Source: Cryptomeria japonica (Eukaryota; Streptophyta; Pinopsida; Cupressales; Cupressaceae). Taken from it: DNA of 64,000 bases. Each line of letters opens with the position of its first letter. Positions within the stretch are counted from its first letter, which is position 1. Location of the stretch: assembly GCF_030272615.1 (NCBI RefSeq), contig NC_081406.1:165399521-165463520 (forward strand), read 5' to 3'. The position numbers and the translations under genes are program-made. Under the pieces are notes generated by a model. It had not been told where the DNA came from. It made no database searches and saw only the letters and a list, made by a program, of their open reading frames with translations. Positions 29,601-41,600 of the stretch are shown piece by piece.

Positions 29601-32600
29601 AACAAGCAGGTGATGGAGCTTATGAAAAAAGGTGTTGTGCGAGAAAGCATGAGTCCATGTGTTGTACCAGCATTATTAACACCAAAGAAAGATGGTACAT
29701 GGAGAATGTGCACAGATAGCCACGCAATCAATAGAATTACCATCAAATACCGGTTCCTTATACCTCGCTTGCATGACATGATGGATGTTCTTACAGGGGC
29801 TCAGTATTTCAGTAAAATTGATTTGAGAAGTGGGTATCACCAAATTCGAATCTGAGAAGGGGATGAATGGAAGACTGCTTTCAAGACTAGAGATGGATTA
29901 TATGAGTGGATGGTGATGCCATTTGGGTTGTCTAATGCACCCAGTACCTTCATGTGATTGATGAGTACAATACTTCAACCTTACATTGGTAAGTTGGTTG
30001 TAGTTTATTTTGATGGCATTTTCATTTTTAGTGAGAGCAAAGAGGAGCACTTGCAGCATTTGCGGATCATATTGGATGTGTTCAAGAAAGAGCAACTTTA
30101 TGCAAACCTGAAAAAGTGTAGGTTTATGCAAGAGAGTCTAGTATTTCTAGGATTTATTGTTTCTGCAGAAGGTATCAAGATGGTTTCAGAGAAGGTTAGA
30201 GCAATTCTGGAATGGCCTAGTCCTAGGATCATCATAGAGGTAAGAAGTTTTCATGGTCTGGCCACATTTTATCGAAACTTTATTCAAAATTTTAGCAGTA
30301 GTGTTGCACCCATCATAGATTGTACCAAAGGAAAGGAATTCATGTGGACCAATGAGGCTGAAGAAAGTTTCAAGTTTCTCAAGAAGAAGGTAACAAAAGC
30401 TCCCATATTGGCATTACTAGACTTCAAAAAAGTGTTTGAAGTTGATTGTGATGCCTCACATGTAGGTATTAGAGCTGTTCTTAGCCAAGCAGGTAAACCA
30501 ATCACCTTTTTTAGTGAAAAATTGAATGAGGCAAGGAAGAACTATTTCACATATGATCTAGAGTTTTATGCACTTGTGCAAGCCTTGCAACATTGGAGGC
30601 ATTATTTAGTTCCAAAGGAGTTTGTCTTGTTCACAGATCACATTGCGTTAAAATATCTGAACACACAAAAGAAGTTGACTAGTAGACATGCGAAATGGGT
30701 TTCATTCTTACAAGGTTGTACACTTGTTTTGAAGCACAAATCAAGAAAGCAAAACCAAGTTGCAGATGCATTGAGCAGACACGTACTTCTAACAACAGTG
30801 GAGAATGAGGTCATTGGTTTTGATACAATCAAAGATTTGTATGAGTCTGACAATGACTTTTGGGAGATTGTGGAATAGTTGAAGAACCTAATAGCTGGAC
30901 ATATGTCTGATATTCAAGGTGAATACTTTATGCAAGATGGCTATCTCTTCAAAGGGAAACAGTTATGCATTCCAGTTGGTTCCATGAGGGAGAATATCAT
31001 TAGGGAATTTCATAGCGGTGGTTTGGCTGTGCATTTTGGTAAGGATAAGACAATAGCCTTACTTGAAGATAAATACTACTGGCCAAAGATGAAATGAGAT
31101 GTAACCAGATTTGTGGCAAGGTGTAGGATTTGTCAGGTTGCTAAAGGACACTCACAAAATACAAGGTTGTACATGCCACTTCCCATACCTCTAGAACCAT
31201 GGACAGATTTGAGCATGGACTTTGTTTTGGGATTGCTGACATATTCAATAAAATGGTTCATTTTATTGCTTGTAAGAAAACTAGTGATGCAACACGAGTG
31301 GCTGAATTATTTTTTTCAAAAGTTGTTAGGTTGCATGGTGTGCCAAAAACCATTGTCTTTGATAGAGATACAAAGTTCTTAAGTCATTTTTGGCAAACTT
31401 TATGGAAGAAGATGGGGACTAAGCTACAGTTTAGCAGTTTCTATCACCCTCAAACCGATGGGCAAACAGAGGTAGTCAATCGTAGTTTGGGAAAACTATT
31501 AAGGTCCATTGTTGGAGAGAAGCCCAAGCAGTGGGATTTGGCATTGCCCCAAGCAAAGTTTGCTTACAACAGCTCAGTGAACAGATCTACAGGTAAAACC
31601 CCAATTCAAATTGTTTATGGTAGGAATCCTAAGGGTGTTCTAGATTTGGTGCAGTTGCCCCTTGGTGAAAGAATCAGTGATGATGCAGTAGCATTTGCAT
31701 AACACCTTCACCAATTGCAGGAAGGGGTGAGACAGAAGTTGCAGGAAAGTATAGCGAAGTACAAATCTATAGTTGATGTTGGTCGATGACATCATGTCTT
31801 TAAGGAAGGTGATTTAGTGATGGTTTATCTGCGGAAAGAGAGGTTTCCTACAGGCACATACCACAAGTTAAAATATAAGAAAGTTCATCCTTGCAGGGTT
31901 CTCAAGAAGATCAATGCCAATGTTTATCAAGTCGATCTACCACCTGATCTTGATATCTCTCCTGTATTTAATATTTCTGATCTGTATACATTTCATGGTG
32001 ACATTCATGATGATGGCGGTGAGGAGGAAGTAGATTGGCAGCGAACACTCCCTAGTAAGAAATGGGAGAAGATTGCACAGATTCTTGACAAGAAGATTGC
32101 TCGCACTCAGCAAGGAGAATACCATAGATACTTGGTACAGTGGGATAGATTACCACCAGTAGAGAGCACATGGATTACAGAGTGGGAATTGTAGCAGTTG
32201 GATCGTGGTTAGTGGCAGCAATTTGAGGACACCCACTTGCAGGAGATGTGTTCTTTTCAACTAGAGGAGAATGGTGCAGGGATTTCACGGGGTCATAACT
32301 TTTGACTCGGTTGTCCGATTGGGCTGAAATTTTACTTGAAAGTAGATCTTCAGAAGTTGATTGGATTGCCAACCAAACCAAGTTCGGTAGGGCCCCCAAA
32401 ACTTCAAATTTTCAGGGCCGGATTCCTTCATCTAAGGCCTCAAAATTGGCTTTTACTCTTTTTTTCAATTTTTTAGAAAGTTGGTTTTTTAGTTAATTTT
32501 GAGCTTGTAATATTTTTGAGATTAGAAATTTGTTTTATTGTGTTGTAGGAATTTTTTTTAGATTTCTAGAAGATTTCATGATTTTTGGGATAGATTTGAA

Positions 32601-35600
32601 AATTTCCTTAAATGGCAATTTTCGGATTTTGTAAAAATCTGCCCAAAAAAGAAATTTTTGGTGATTGTTTAAAATAGGGAATTTTTCATTGTAATGGCAG
32701 AATGGTTGGAGTTACAAAAGAATAATGAAGAACATTTGATCTATACTTGTGTTTATTTCTGATTATTCTCGGTTATATTGGTTATGTTTTAACTGGCTAC
32801 ATCAATAACAATGCCCAACCATATAATAGTTAAATTGTCCCATTAGCTTCATACTGTGCTACAAGAAATAATTCAAATGCAAAGACTCTCTATGATATTT
32901 ATTCAAAGCCCTAATCACCACCATTAAATCACCTTCAATGTATAAATCAGTTACTCTATACTTAATTGCCAACGTGAAACCCACAATGAGAGTAGAAAAT
33001 TCTGCCACATTATCCATGGTAAGGGGAATGAATTTATAGGTCGTCTTAACGACATTTTTAAGAATGATCTTTAAGAACTGCATCTTCTTCTAAACAACTT
33101 AGATTCTTTCTAGAGGCCCCATCAAAATTTAGTTTGACCCAATTAATAAGGGTGGAAACCAACAAAACAATGCCTTGTCCACTTTAACAATTCATTTTAT
33201 CAATCCACTAGGAAGAGGAAGCTAGAGAGGTGGCTAATTCTTTGGGATGCAGTTGTCCCATGAGGAAAAAACTCTTAATTTTTGGGGATTTGAATAGGAA
33301 AATTCATAGCCACCTCTGAAATAGAGGACTCAATTTTGAAGAAAAATTGTTCTAGTTCCAATTCCAATTCCTTCTCCTTAAAGATCCTACTATTCCTCTC
33401 AAGCCAAAAATTCTAAATGACAATAGATGGGGAAATGTTCACATGTGAGTACAAATGTGATTGTGAAATAAAGATGATTGAAATAACAAAGATAACAACC
33501 TAACACACACAAATTATTCAAACACTCAAGATTAGGATGCTAAAAAGGAATAAATGAAGCATAATTGACAAAAACAAGTAGAAATGCAAAATCCATTTTG
33601 TTCCTTTGATTTGATTGTCCTTCAATTTGATGTTGCTCAATTTCGTGCTTCCAAAGGTGCTAGATGTGCTCCATAATGATGAGTATGCAATCTAGATTAA
33701 GCTAAAATGGCATGCAACATGTGTGGATGTGAGTAATTAAATTGACATTATAACAATATGAAAATGAAAGTGGATGGATTGTGAAGGAAAATAAGGGGAT
33801 TAAATAGAACAAGATGGGACAAGAAGAGGCATGGAAATGAGGCACTTGTCCTTGAGAATGACAAGTGTCATGGATGGAAATGGCAAGTGTCCTTGAGCAG
33901 GGCAAGTGTTAAGGAAAAGAATAACAAGTGTCCTTGAAGACACATGTTTATTTGAGAGAGAGAACCAAATAAGAAGTTTACATTCTAAATACGAAATATT
34001 TCCAAAAATCAAGATAATGAGGATATTTCCCCATATTTTAGGAAATTTCCCCAAATATTAGGAAATTCAAGATACTTGAAAATGTGCTCACATATGGTGA
34101 GAGAAAGAGGATAAGATTGACTAAATGACACACTTGTCCTTGAGAAAGGCAAGCAAGGACAAGTGTCATAGATGGAAATGACAAGTGTCCTTCAGAAGGG
34201 CAAGTGTCATAGATAAGATGACAAGTGTCCTTGAGGACACATGCCTATTTGGGAATGAGAAACCCAAATTGGAAGGATCTATTCCAAAATAGATTACAAA
34301 ATAAAGATATTCCCATGGTTTAGGATATTTGGGATATTTTCTCAGATTTTAGGAAATTTGGTTCCCCAAAAATGAAGATATTTCTATGGTTTAGGATATT
34401 TGGGACATTTTCCACAATTTTAAGAAATTTGATTTTATCCACAAAATGAGGATATTTCCATGTGGATATTTGAGATATTTTCCCAAATTTTATGAAATTT
34501 GGTTCTCCAAAAATGAGGATATTTCCATGGTTTAGGATATTTTCAACTTTTGGACCATATATGACAGCTCAATTTTTTTTTGAACCATATGCATTGACAT
34601 GTTCTTTTTTTCTAAAACCGTACATATGACAATTAAAATTATTAATAAACCATATTTTATATATATATATATATATATTATTTTAGAATGTTTATTATAA
34701 AAATACAAATTTATTTAGAATATTTTAATATAGTAGAATATAATAGTTTCTATTTTTTTATAAACTTAATCAATTTCTTTTCAAAGATATTTTTAATAAG
34801 ATTGTCTTAAATTGAAACTTCTCATAATTGAAATGATAGACTATAATTGTTTCTTAAAACATCAAATGAAAGATATTCAAATGACCAAACCATCATAAAA
34901 AAATGATATGACAAGTAAGGGTAAATTCCACAACTAGTTTAGGATATTTGAGATATTTTCCCTAATTTTAGGAAATTTGTTTCCCAAAAAATTAGGATAT
35001 TTCCATGGTTTCGAATATTTGGGATATTTTCCCAAATTTTAAGAAATGCACACATATGATGAGGGATAAGGGATAGGGTTGACTAAAACCCTTGGTTAGT
35101 TAGGTGGGTTTGGCAAGAGGAATGGTTAGATAAGGGTTAGGGTTAGGAGACATGTGGGGAAATAGAATTATTTAATTTAATTAATTAGTTCTATGAGGGA
35201 ATATTAGGAGGAAAGGGCCAAATTGAATTAAATAATAAAATTAGGCATTTGATTTATTTAATAGAAGAAAAAGGTCATATTTTATTAATTAAATGATTTA
35301 TGATTGTCAAATAATGAATTAAAGTACTATAGCATCATTAATAAGATTAATTAGCTAGAAGGAGACAACACTAATTAATAAAATAATGCATAATTATTTA
35401 ATTAAAGACACACTGAGGATAGCTAAATTCAATTAATTAAATTAATCAAATTTAGGTGTCTACAGTTCCAATTACAGAAAAAATTAGAAGGATTCAGAGA
35501 CAGCCAACTTTAAAAATGTTGCAAGAGCTTTCCCTATAGAGGGCCAAAAAAAAGTTTATTTTTTATTGTAACCAAGACCATCTACTTTGTGTGAATTTAC

Positions 35601-38600
35601 ACTATAATAGAAGATGATCAAAAGATTCATAAGCCTGATTGCACATAACACATTTGAATAGAGAGTGATGTATGGTCTACCAAGTCTCATCCTAGTCAAA
35701 ATTTTGTCTTTGATAGCCAAGTAGGCAAAAGCCCTAGCCTTAGGAAGACACTCGGATCCCCAACACAAATGAGAAAGCCATCTTGAAGATGGTTGAGGCA
35801 ATTGTTGAAGAGATACATAATAAACACCTTTCCTTGGCTTAGTCCAAATAATGAAATCCTCAAATTTTGAAAACAATATTTGTCTTGAATGCAATTCAAG
35901 TGTCAAAGGTTTTTTCATCTCAAAAGGAAGAGGAAGGAAATCAAAAGACTTCCATGATACCTTATGAGGAAGAGAAGAGAAATCTATTGTAAAATATTCT
36001 TTGAGTTTCACACCCCAAACCTTATTTGAATCAATTCCAATGGCTTCCATTCCCCAAATATGCCCAAAGGGATGTACATATTCCAAGAATTATCCTAGAA
36101 ATTGGCCTTCTTACCAATATGATGACCCATGAAAGATGTGGGAGAATGTTCGTTTTACATGAGGAAATTAAGTTCCAAAATGCAAACCCCTTGGGGAGAT
36201 TTTTCAAAAAAAAAATTGTCTCCCTCTTCATTGTGTCAAGGCATTTTTTCTTGACAATTCTACACCATTTAGAATTTATACATGAATAATTTTTTATAAC
36301 ATCTTAGCCCCTAATGCAAGATTCTCTAATCCTAAGTGGTGAATTTTAGTCCCACAAAGTTCCTTAAATGCATAAACTTTGTCCCATGCTAAAAGATGAG
36401 TCTTGCCATTAGAAGTTATGTTGTTATTCCACATAAAACTATTGGTGTAATTAATTATTCATCTTGGATATTATTACACCTTACTTAAGTTTACTTAGGT
36501 ACATGCATATCATAGTAGTTTGGGTATGAGACACTTGGGTGTTAGTGCCACATTGGGATAGTGTGTGTAGGAGAATTTCCACCTTTTGTGGTCTTATCTT
36601 GTTGTTACATTCTACATTTGGTGGGTGATCCACCTCATGTGGAATATTTTATTGTTTCTCCTACCTACCACACCTATTTCCTACCTACCCTTGTTTCTCA
36701 TTGAGCTAGATGTCATGTTTGTGTGCTCACACATCCATATAGCCTTGCCTATATAAGCAGGTTCATATTCATTGTATGTGATTGATTTATTGATTGATGA
36801 TCCAGTTGATCAGTATTTTTATCTTGATAGTATACAGTTTATTTATATCATCTATTTTGCCTCTCTATTATAATTTTCATTGAGCTCTTCATCTTGGAAA
36901 AATCGTACATGATATCAAAGCCATTGGGGCTTCATTGAGTAGTCTTTGTTGAGAGATCTTGGTTCATTTGATTTTTGGATCTGAGGTGTAGCATATTTTG
37001 GGAGCATCCTATGATAAATCTGAGTCCACCATCATGTTCAGAAGGCTATTTCCGTGAAAAATGACTACAAATACACCTATGTTTCGGGTAAAATTGTTTA
37101 AAAAGCAAAAAAAAATTACTCAGAGGGCCATTAGACCCCCTTTCAAACAGTAGTTTGCAGAATTATTTTCTGTTATATTTCATTCTCTGCTTATTTTATC
37201 AGCTTTATCAAATTATATTATTTTGAGAAAATTTGTTTCATCTCAGCAATTTAGAATTCTGGGGAATCTATTCTCTTAAATTTTGCAACGCATTTCAGTG
37301 GCCATCGCTTTTGTATGAGTCGACATTCTTCCATGACAGATAGCACAAATTGTGACTGGATTTCTATGTGGTCGATCTGAGAACTTGAGTCTCCTCAGGC
37401 CAACATCTTTTCTTATCCAATTGGCATATTTGCAAGATTCTTGGCATGTTCACTCTTTCGGGTGATGAGCTATCAACAGATTATCAACTTGGTGTTAAAT
37501 TCACTAGATTCATTTTTTTTGGCTTGAACTAGCCCCACATCTACAGAGGAGGCAGATCACATTATTTGACTTTTCAATCTATGTATAATCGCATCATCGG
37601 CCCTCATATCCTTTATGGCATCGATCTTTATTTGTTGTGGCAGCTTGAGCATCGGTGTTCGCTCATTTCATTCTCCAAGCAATTATTCTTGTGCCCACTT
37701 TCGTTGTGACATGGTTGTGTATCTATTTGGCAAGGTCACATATATTTTATTTTGAAGGTTCTATGAAGTCCTGCTCTATGTATGAAGTTCAGCTAATTTT
37801 CCTTTGCAGGGAATGTGGGGTGAGGAAGCCCCATATGGGCCCCTCCACTTATTCTTTTTAGAAGTTTTTTTAATAAACTTTTCCTGCAAATTTTTTCAAG
37901 GCAATCTTTTTATATATGGGATATATACACATCAGATTATTTTCTCTACTAATGTGATGCTGATGTCATCATATGTAAGAACATTTTTCAGCCCTCTCTC
38001 CATTTGCATTTTTCAGTTTGATAATTCAATTTCAAATGGTCATATCTTGGTCATTTGTGCTCTTTTTTTGGTTCAATTTTCTTTTTAAATGGGATAGAAT
38101 TTTATGATCTTCATAATGGTGGAGGAATTTTCTGATTTTGATAGACGAATATTTTAGAATTTACAGATTTTCATGACTGTGTCCAATCCCATATTTTGCA
38201 ACTTTAGAGGCTTCGTTTGGGATCATACCTCCTTTTCATGTAACATTTTTTTTCCAAATGCATATTTTTTCGTCTACTTTCATAATCTGCCATTACTTTG
38301 TAGTGCTTTTGAGTGCATATTGTACTTTCAGTATTTGGTACTTGTAGTTTGTTTGGATCCCAGTTTAGACCACTTGCAGTATTTGTTGAGGTCTCTTATA
38401 GCCTATTTGAGGGATTTGTAAAGTTGAAATCAGAAGCCCACCTTGCCTTGTTTTGCAAGTGGCCCATTGTATACGCACTAAGTATAAAGTGTCAAATCAC
38501 CATTGGGGGGGGGGGTCTTGATTGAGTAATTTGGGGGTGTGTGTTGTGTGATTGTTAGTCTCTCTATCTTGTGTTTTTTTCATTTTGGTGTTATGGGTTC

Positions 38601-41600
38601 TCCTAAATTTCCACTTTTAACTCCTCATAATTATGCTTCATGGAAGATAAAGGCATGGAGTAAACTAATGGAAAAAGGACTCATTCATTATGTAAATGGA
38701 ACTATAACAACACCACTTGATCCTAAGGCTGATCCTAATGCTCAAATTGAAGGCTCACTAAGAATGCTATGTAACTTGGAACTCTTAGAAAGTATGTATC
38801 AGATGACCTCATTTTTCACATTGATAAGTGTACTACAATTAAATAGGCTTGGGATATTTATGAGAAACTGTATGGTCAATTTGACGAGATTAAGGGCTAC
38901 AAGCTTGATAGTGAACTCACAACTTTGGATCCCAAGGATTTTGATACAATCCAATATTATGTCACAAAATAAATCAAGCTAAGAGCAAAGCTAAAGGATT
39001 GTGGCATTGACAAAAAAGATGCTCAATTGGTTTATAACTTGTTGGACAAGCTTCCTTTAGAGTATGTAGCCTTTGTATCTAGCTTTCACACCCATAGGTT
39101 AGCTCAAGGTTCCTCATATACTTCTCCCTCTTTTGATGCATTCACGGAGATGTTGATACTTGAGCAATCTAAGTTGACTAAGATGGGGATTCTCAAGTCT
39201 TTAAAGTCACAAGCATTGGTGGCTAAAAAAGGGAATCAAGGCAATCAAGGAAAAGGCAAGAATCAAAACCAACCTAAGTCAAAACCACAACAAGATGGAG
39301 CACAATCATCCTCTCCACAACAAGGTGATTCTACATCCTCACCTAAGAGGAAATCATATAAGGACAACCTTTTTTGTGCATATTGTAAGAAATCAGGACA
39401 TGATGAACAACAATGTTACAAGAAGATATTGATGAGTTGAAGCATCTTCTTGAGAAGAAAAAAATCAACCTACCTTCTAGAATGTCTACGTCGGCTTCTT
39501 CTTACAAGGAAAAGGATAAAGGAAAGGATCACTCTTTTGGGAAAAATAAAGGAAAGGGACAAGCTCTTTGTGCTACTACAAGTCATGATTCAAAGAGATG
39601 GCTTCTAGATTCAGGGGCTTCTCATCATATGGCATCTTCACAGTCTATGTTCTCTTCATTTGAGCCTTGCCACACACCACAGGTTTTGATGAGCAATCAT
39701 ACATACATGGATGTGATTGGGAAAGGATCTATTGCCATTGGGGATAACTCCTTCAATGATGTGTTGTGTGTACCCCACTTGACAAACAATATTCTTTCCA
39801 TCTATCAAATCACACATGGGGAAACGCAGAAAACTGTGGAGTTCACACCTGATTCAGTTATGATTAGAGACTTGGAGACTAGAGCTATCATTACGATAGG
39901 GATGGTTGATCATGCATCTCAGTTGTACTCCTTTTCACATTTTGGTCCTATTAATGAGGTTGATTCTTCCTATGTTGATGATTCAGATTTTGAGGAGAAC
40001 TTTGGGTACTTGAACTTGGGGATTCTCACATGTGACCCCGTTCTTGAGCCTTCTATTTCATCTCCTCCTATTGATATAATATCACCTATTGCACCTGATG
40101 ATACAGCTAGTATGACAGTTTTGCCTTCTTGTGATTTAGTGCAGCATGATATTTCATGTCTTTCAGCTTTAGTTGATTGGGATGCCTACTTGACAGATAT
40201 TGCAGGTTTGTTTGTGGAGTCCTAGATTGCATATTTGGGAGACATCATTGATGATATTCATCTTCTCTTTGATGAAGATGATCCTTCTTTGATTGTTGTG
40301 AGGGAGAACTCTGACCCTCTTGCGCATTCTCTACATGATCCTTCTTTCGAGGTTGATATGATTGTGGATACTTTTGTATAGCAATTTGACGAGGTCTCTT
40401 TATCCTTAGAGGAGACATGTGAGTCTTTGGATATTGTTCTACATTCATCTCCACTATATCTTGGAGTGCCTTTTTCAATAGTATGGAGTAGTTCACCACC
40501 TTTGGAGGGGGTAACTTTCAGCATCGACATGGAGACACTTGAGCAGTTTTCAGAGATTCCATTCATCATGAGTACTTTTCCTACATCTTCCCTTCATGAT
40601 TGGGGAGACTTCATGGATACACCTTTGGTTTTGTTTCTTCCCAAGGGGAGGAATGTTGTTCGACATTCATGGAGTAGTTTCTTCATTCACCTTCAAGCTT
40701 CTACCATTGGTGTTGATTCTACATTGAGGGGGGGCTACCTAGCTTCTCTTCTTCTCTCATATGGGGGGCACTTTTTCCTCACATGGGGTTTTGTCCTTCA
40801 CACACTTCTATGAGAGTTCTCTTGTAAAGTTTTTATCTCTCTTTTGGGGGAGGGTTTTTCGTTGCATTGGTTTGTGTGCATTTGCATTTGTACATGGGTA
40901 CCTAACATGGCCTAGTAGTCGAGACCCATCTTGCATTGCTTAGTTGCATTGTAGACTTCAGTGCATTCCCCTAAGTTGCACTTAAGGGGGGGTGTTGGTG
41001 TAATTAATTATTCATCTTTGATATTATTACACCTTATTTTAGTTTACTTAGGTACATGCATATCATAGTAGTTTGGGTATGAGACACTTGGGTGTTTGTG
41101 CCACATTGGGATAGTGTGCGTAGGAGAATTTCCCCCTTTTATGGTCTTATCTTGTTGTTACGTTCCACATTCGGTGGGTGATCCACCTCATGTGGAATAT
41201 TTTATTGTTTCTCCTACCTACCACGCCTATTTCCTACCTACCCTTATTTCTCATTGAGCCACATGTCATGTTTGTGTGCTCACATATCCATATAGCCTTG
41301 CCTATATAAGTAGGCCCATATTCATTGTATGTGATTGATTGATTGATTGATGATCCAGTTGATCAGTATTTTCATCTTGATAGAATACAGTTTATTCCTA
41401 TCATTTATTTTTTCTCTCTATTGTACTTTTCATTGAGCTCTTGATCTTGGCAAAAATCTCACAAAAACTTCAAAAGAGAGCTTGAATTTTCTCCATAATA
41501 GAGTTTGATGTACTAGGAACAAACATATGGTAGAGGAATAACACTTAGAACTGCCCTAATCATTGCAGTTTTCCCATATAGGGTAAGACACTTACTTTTC

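Larger units (their letters stand above)
27183..32804 (+). mobile_element. Ty3/gypsy chromovirus, complete structure, inactive
   Basis: Two 533-bp LTRs (27183-27715, 32272-32804), 5-bp target duplications ATAAC (27178-27182, 32805-32809), an initiator-Met primer site, gag, protease, RT, RNase H, integrase, chromodomain and polypurine tract, in gypsy order. It is inserted in the RNase H domain of the LINE. The LTRs differ at roughly 37 positions by my hand count, about 7%, pointing to an old insertion (tens of millions of years at the slow rates usual for conifers; inference). Many stops and frameshifts. Confidence 0.93.
33444..35464. mobile_element. Probable solo LTR, about 2.0 kb, inside the LINE
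   Basis: Non-LINE sequence splits the LINE ORF2 between zf-RVT (ends 35465) and RNase H (resumes 33443). It begins TGTGAGTACAAATG and ends GGTGTCTACA, fitting TG...CA, and the end is typical of gypsy LTRs. It has no coding signal. Flanks are TTCACA and GTTCC; no exact target duplication could be fixed, so the edges are good to about 10 bp. It contains two minisatellite clusters and an AT dinucleotide run. Confidence 0.6.
36440..41463 (+). mobile_element. Ty1/copia element with gag-protease only (no pol)
   Basis: LTRs at 36440-36909 and 40993-41463, target duplication AAAAC on both sides (36435-36439, 41464-41468), and a 4.1-kb interior with gag and protease/pre-integrase but no integrase core, RT or RNase H. 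It is inserted in LINE ORF2 between the RT tail and the zf-RVT region. LTR divergence is about 7% by hand count. Inference: a non-autonomous TR-GAG-like element that depended on enzymes from another copia. Confidence 0.9.

Noticed and set aside
38505-38516. G homopolymer as a polypurine tract
   Set aside because: It lies mid-leader of the copia, not next to an LTR. The real tract is at 40982-40992.
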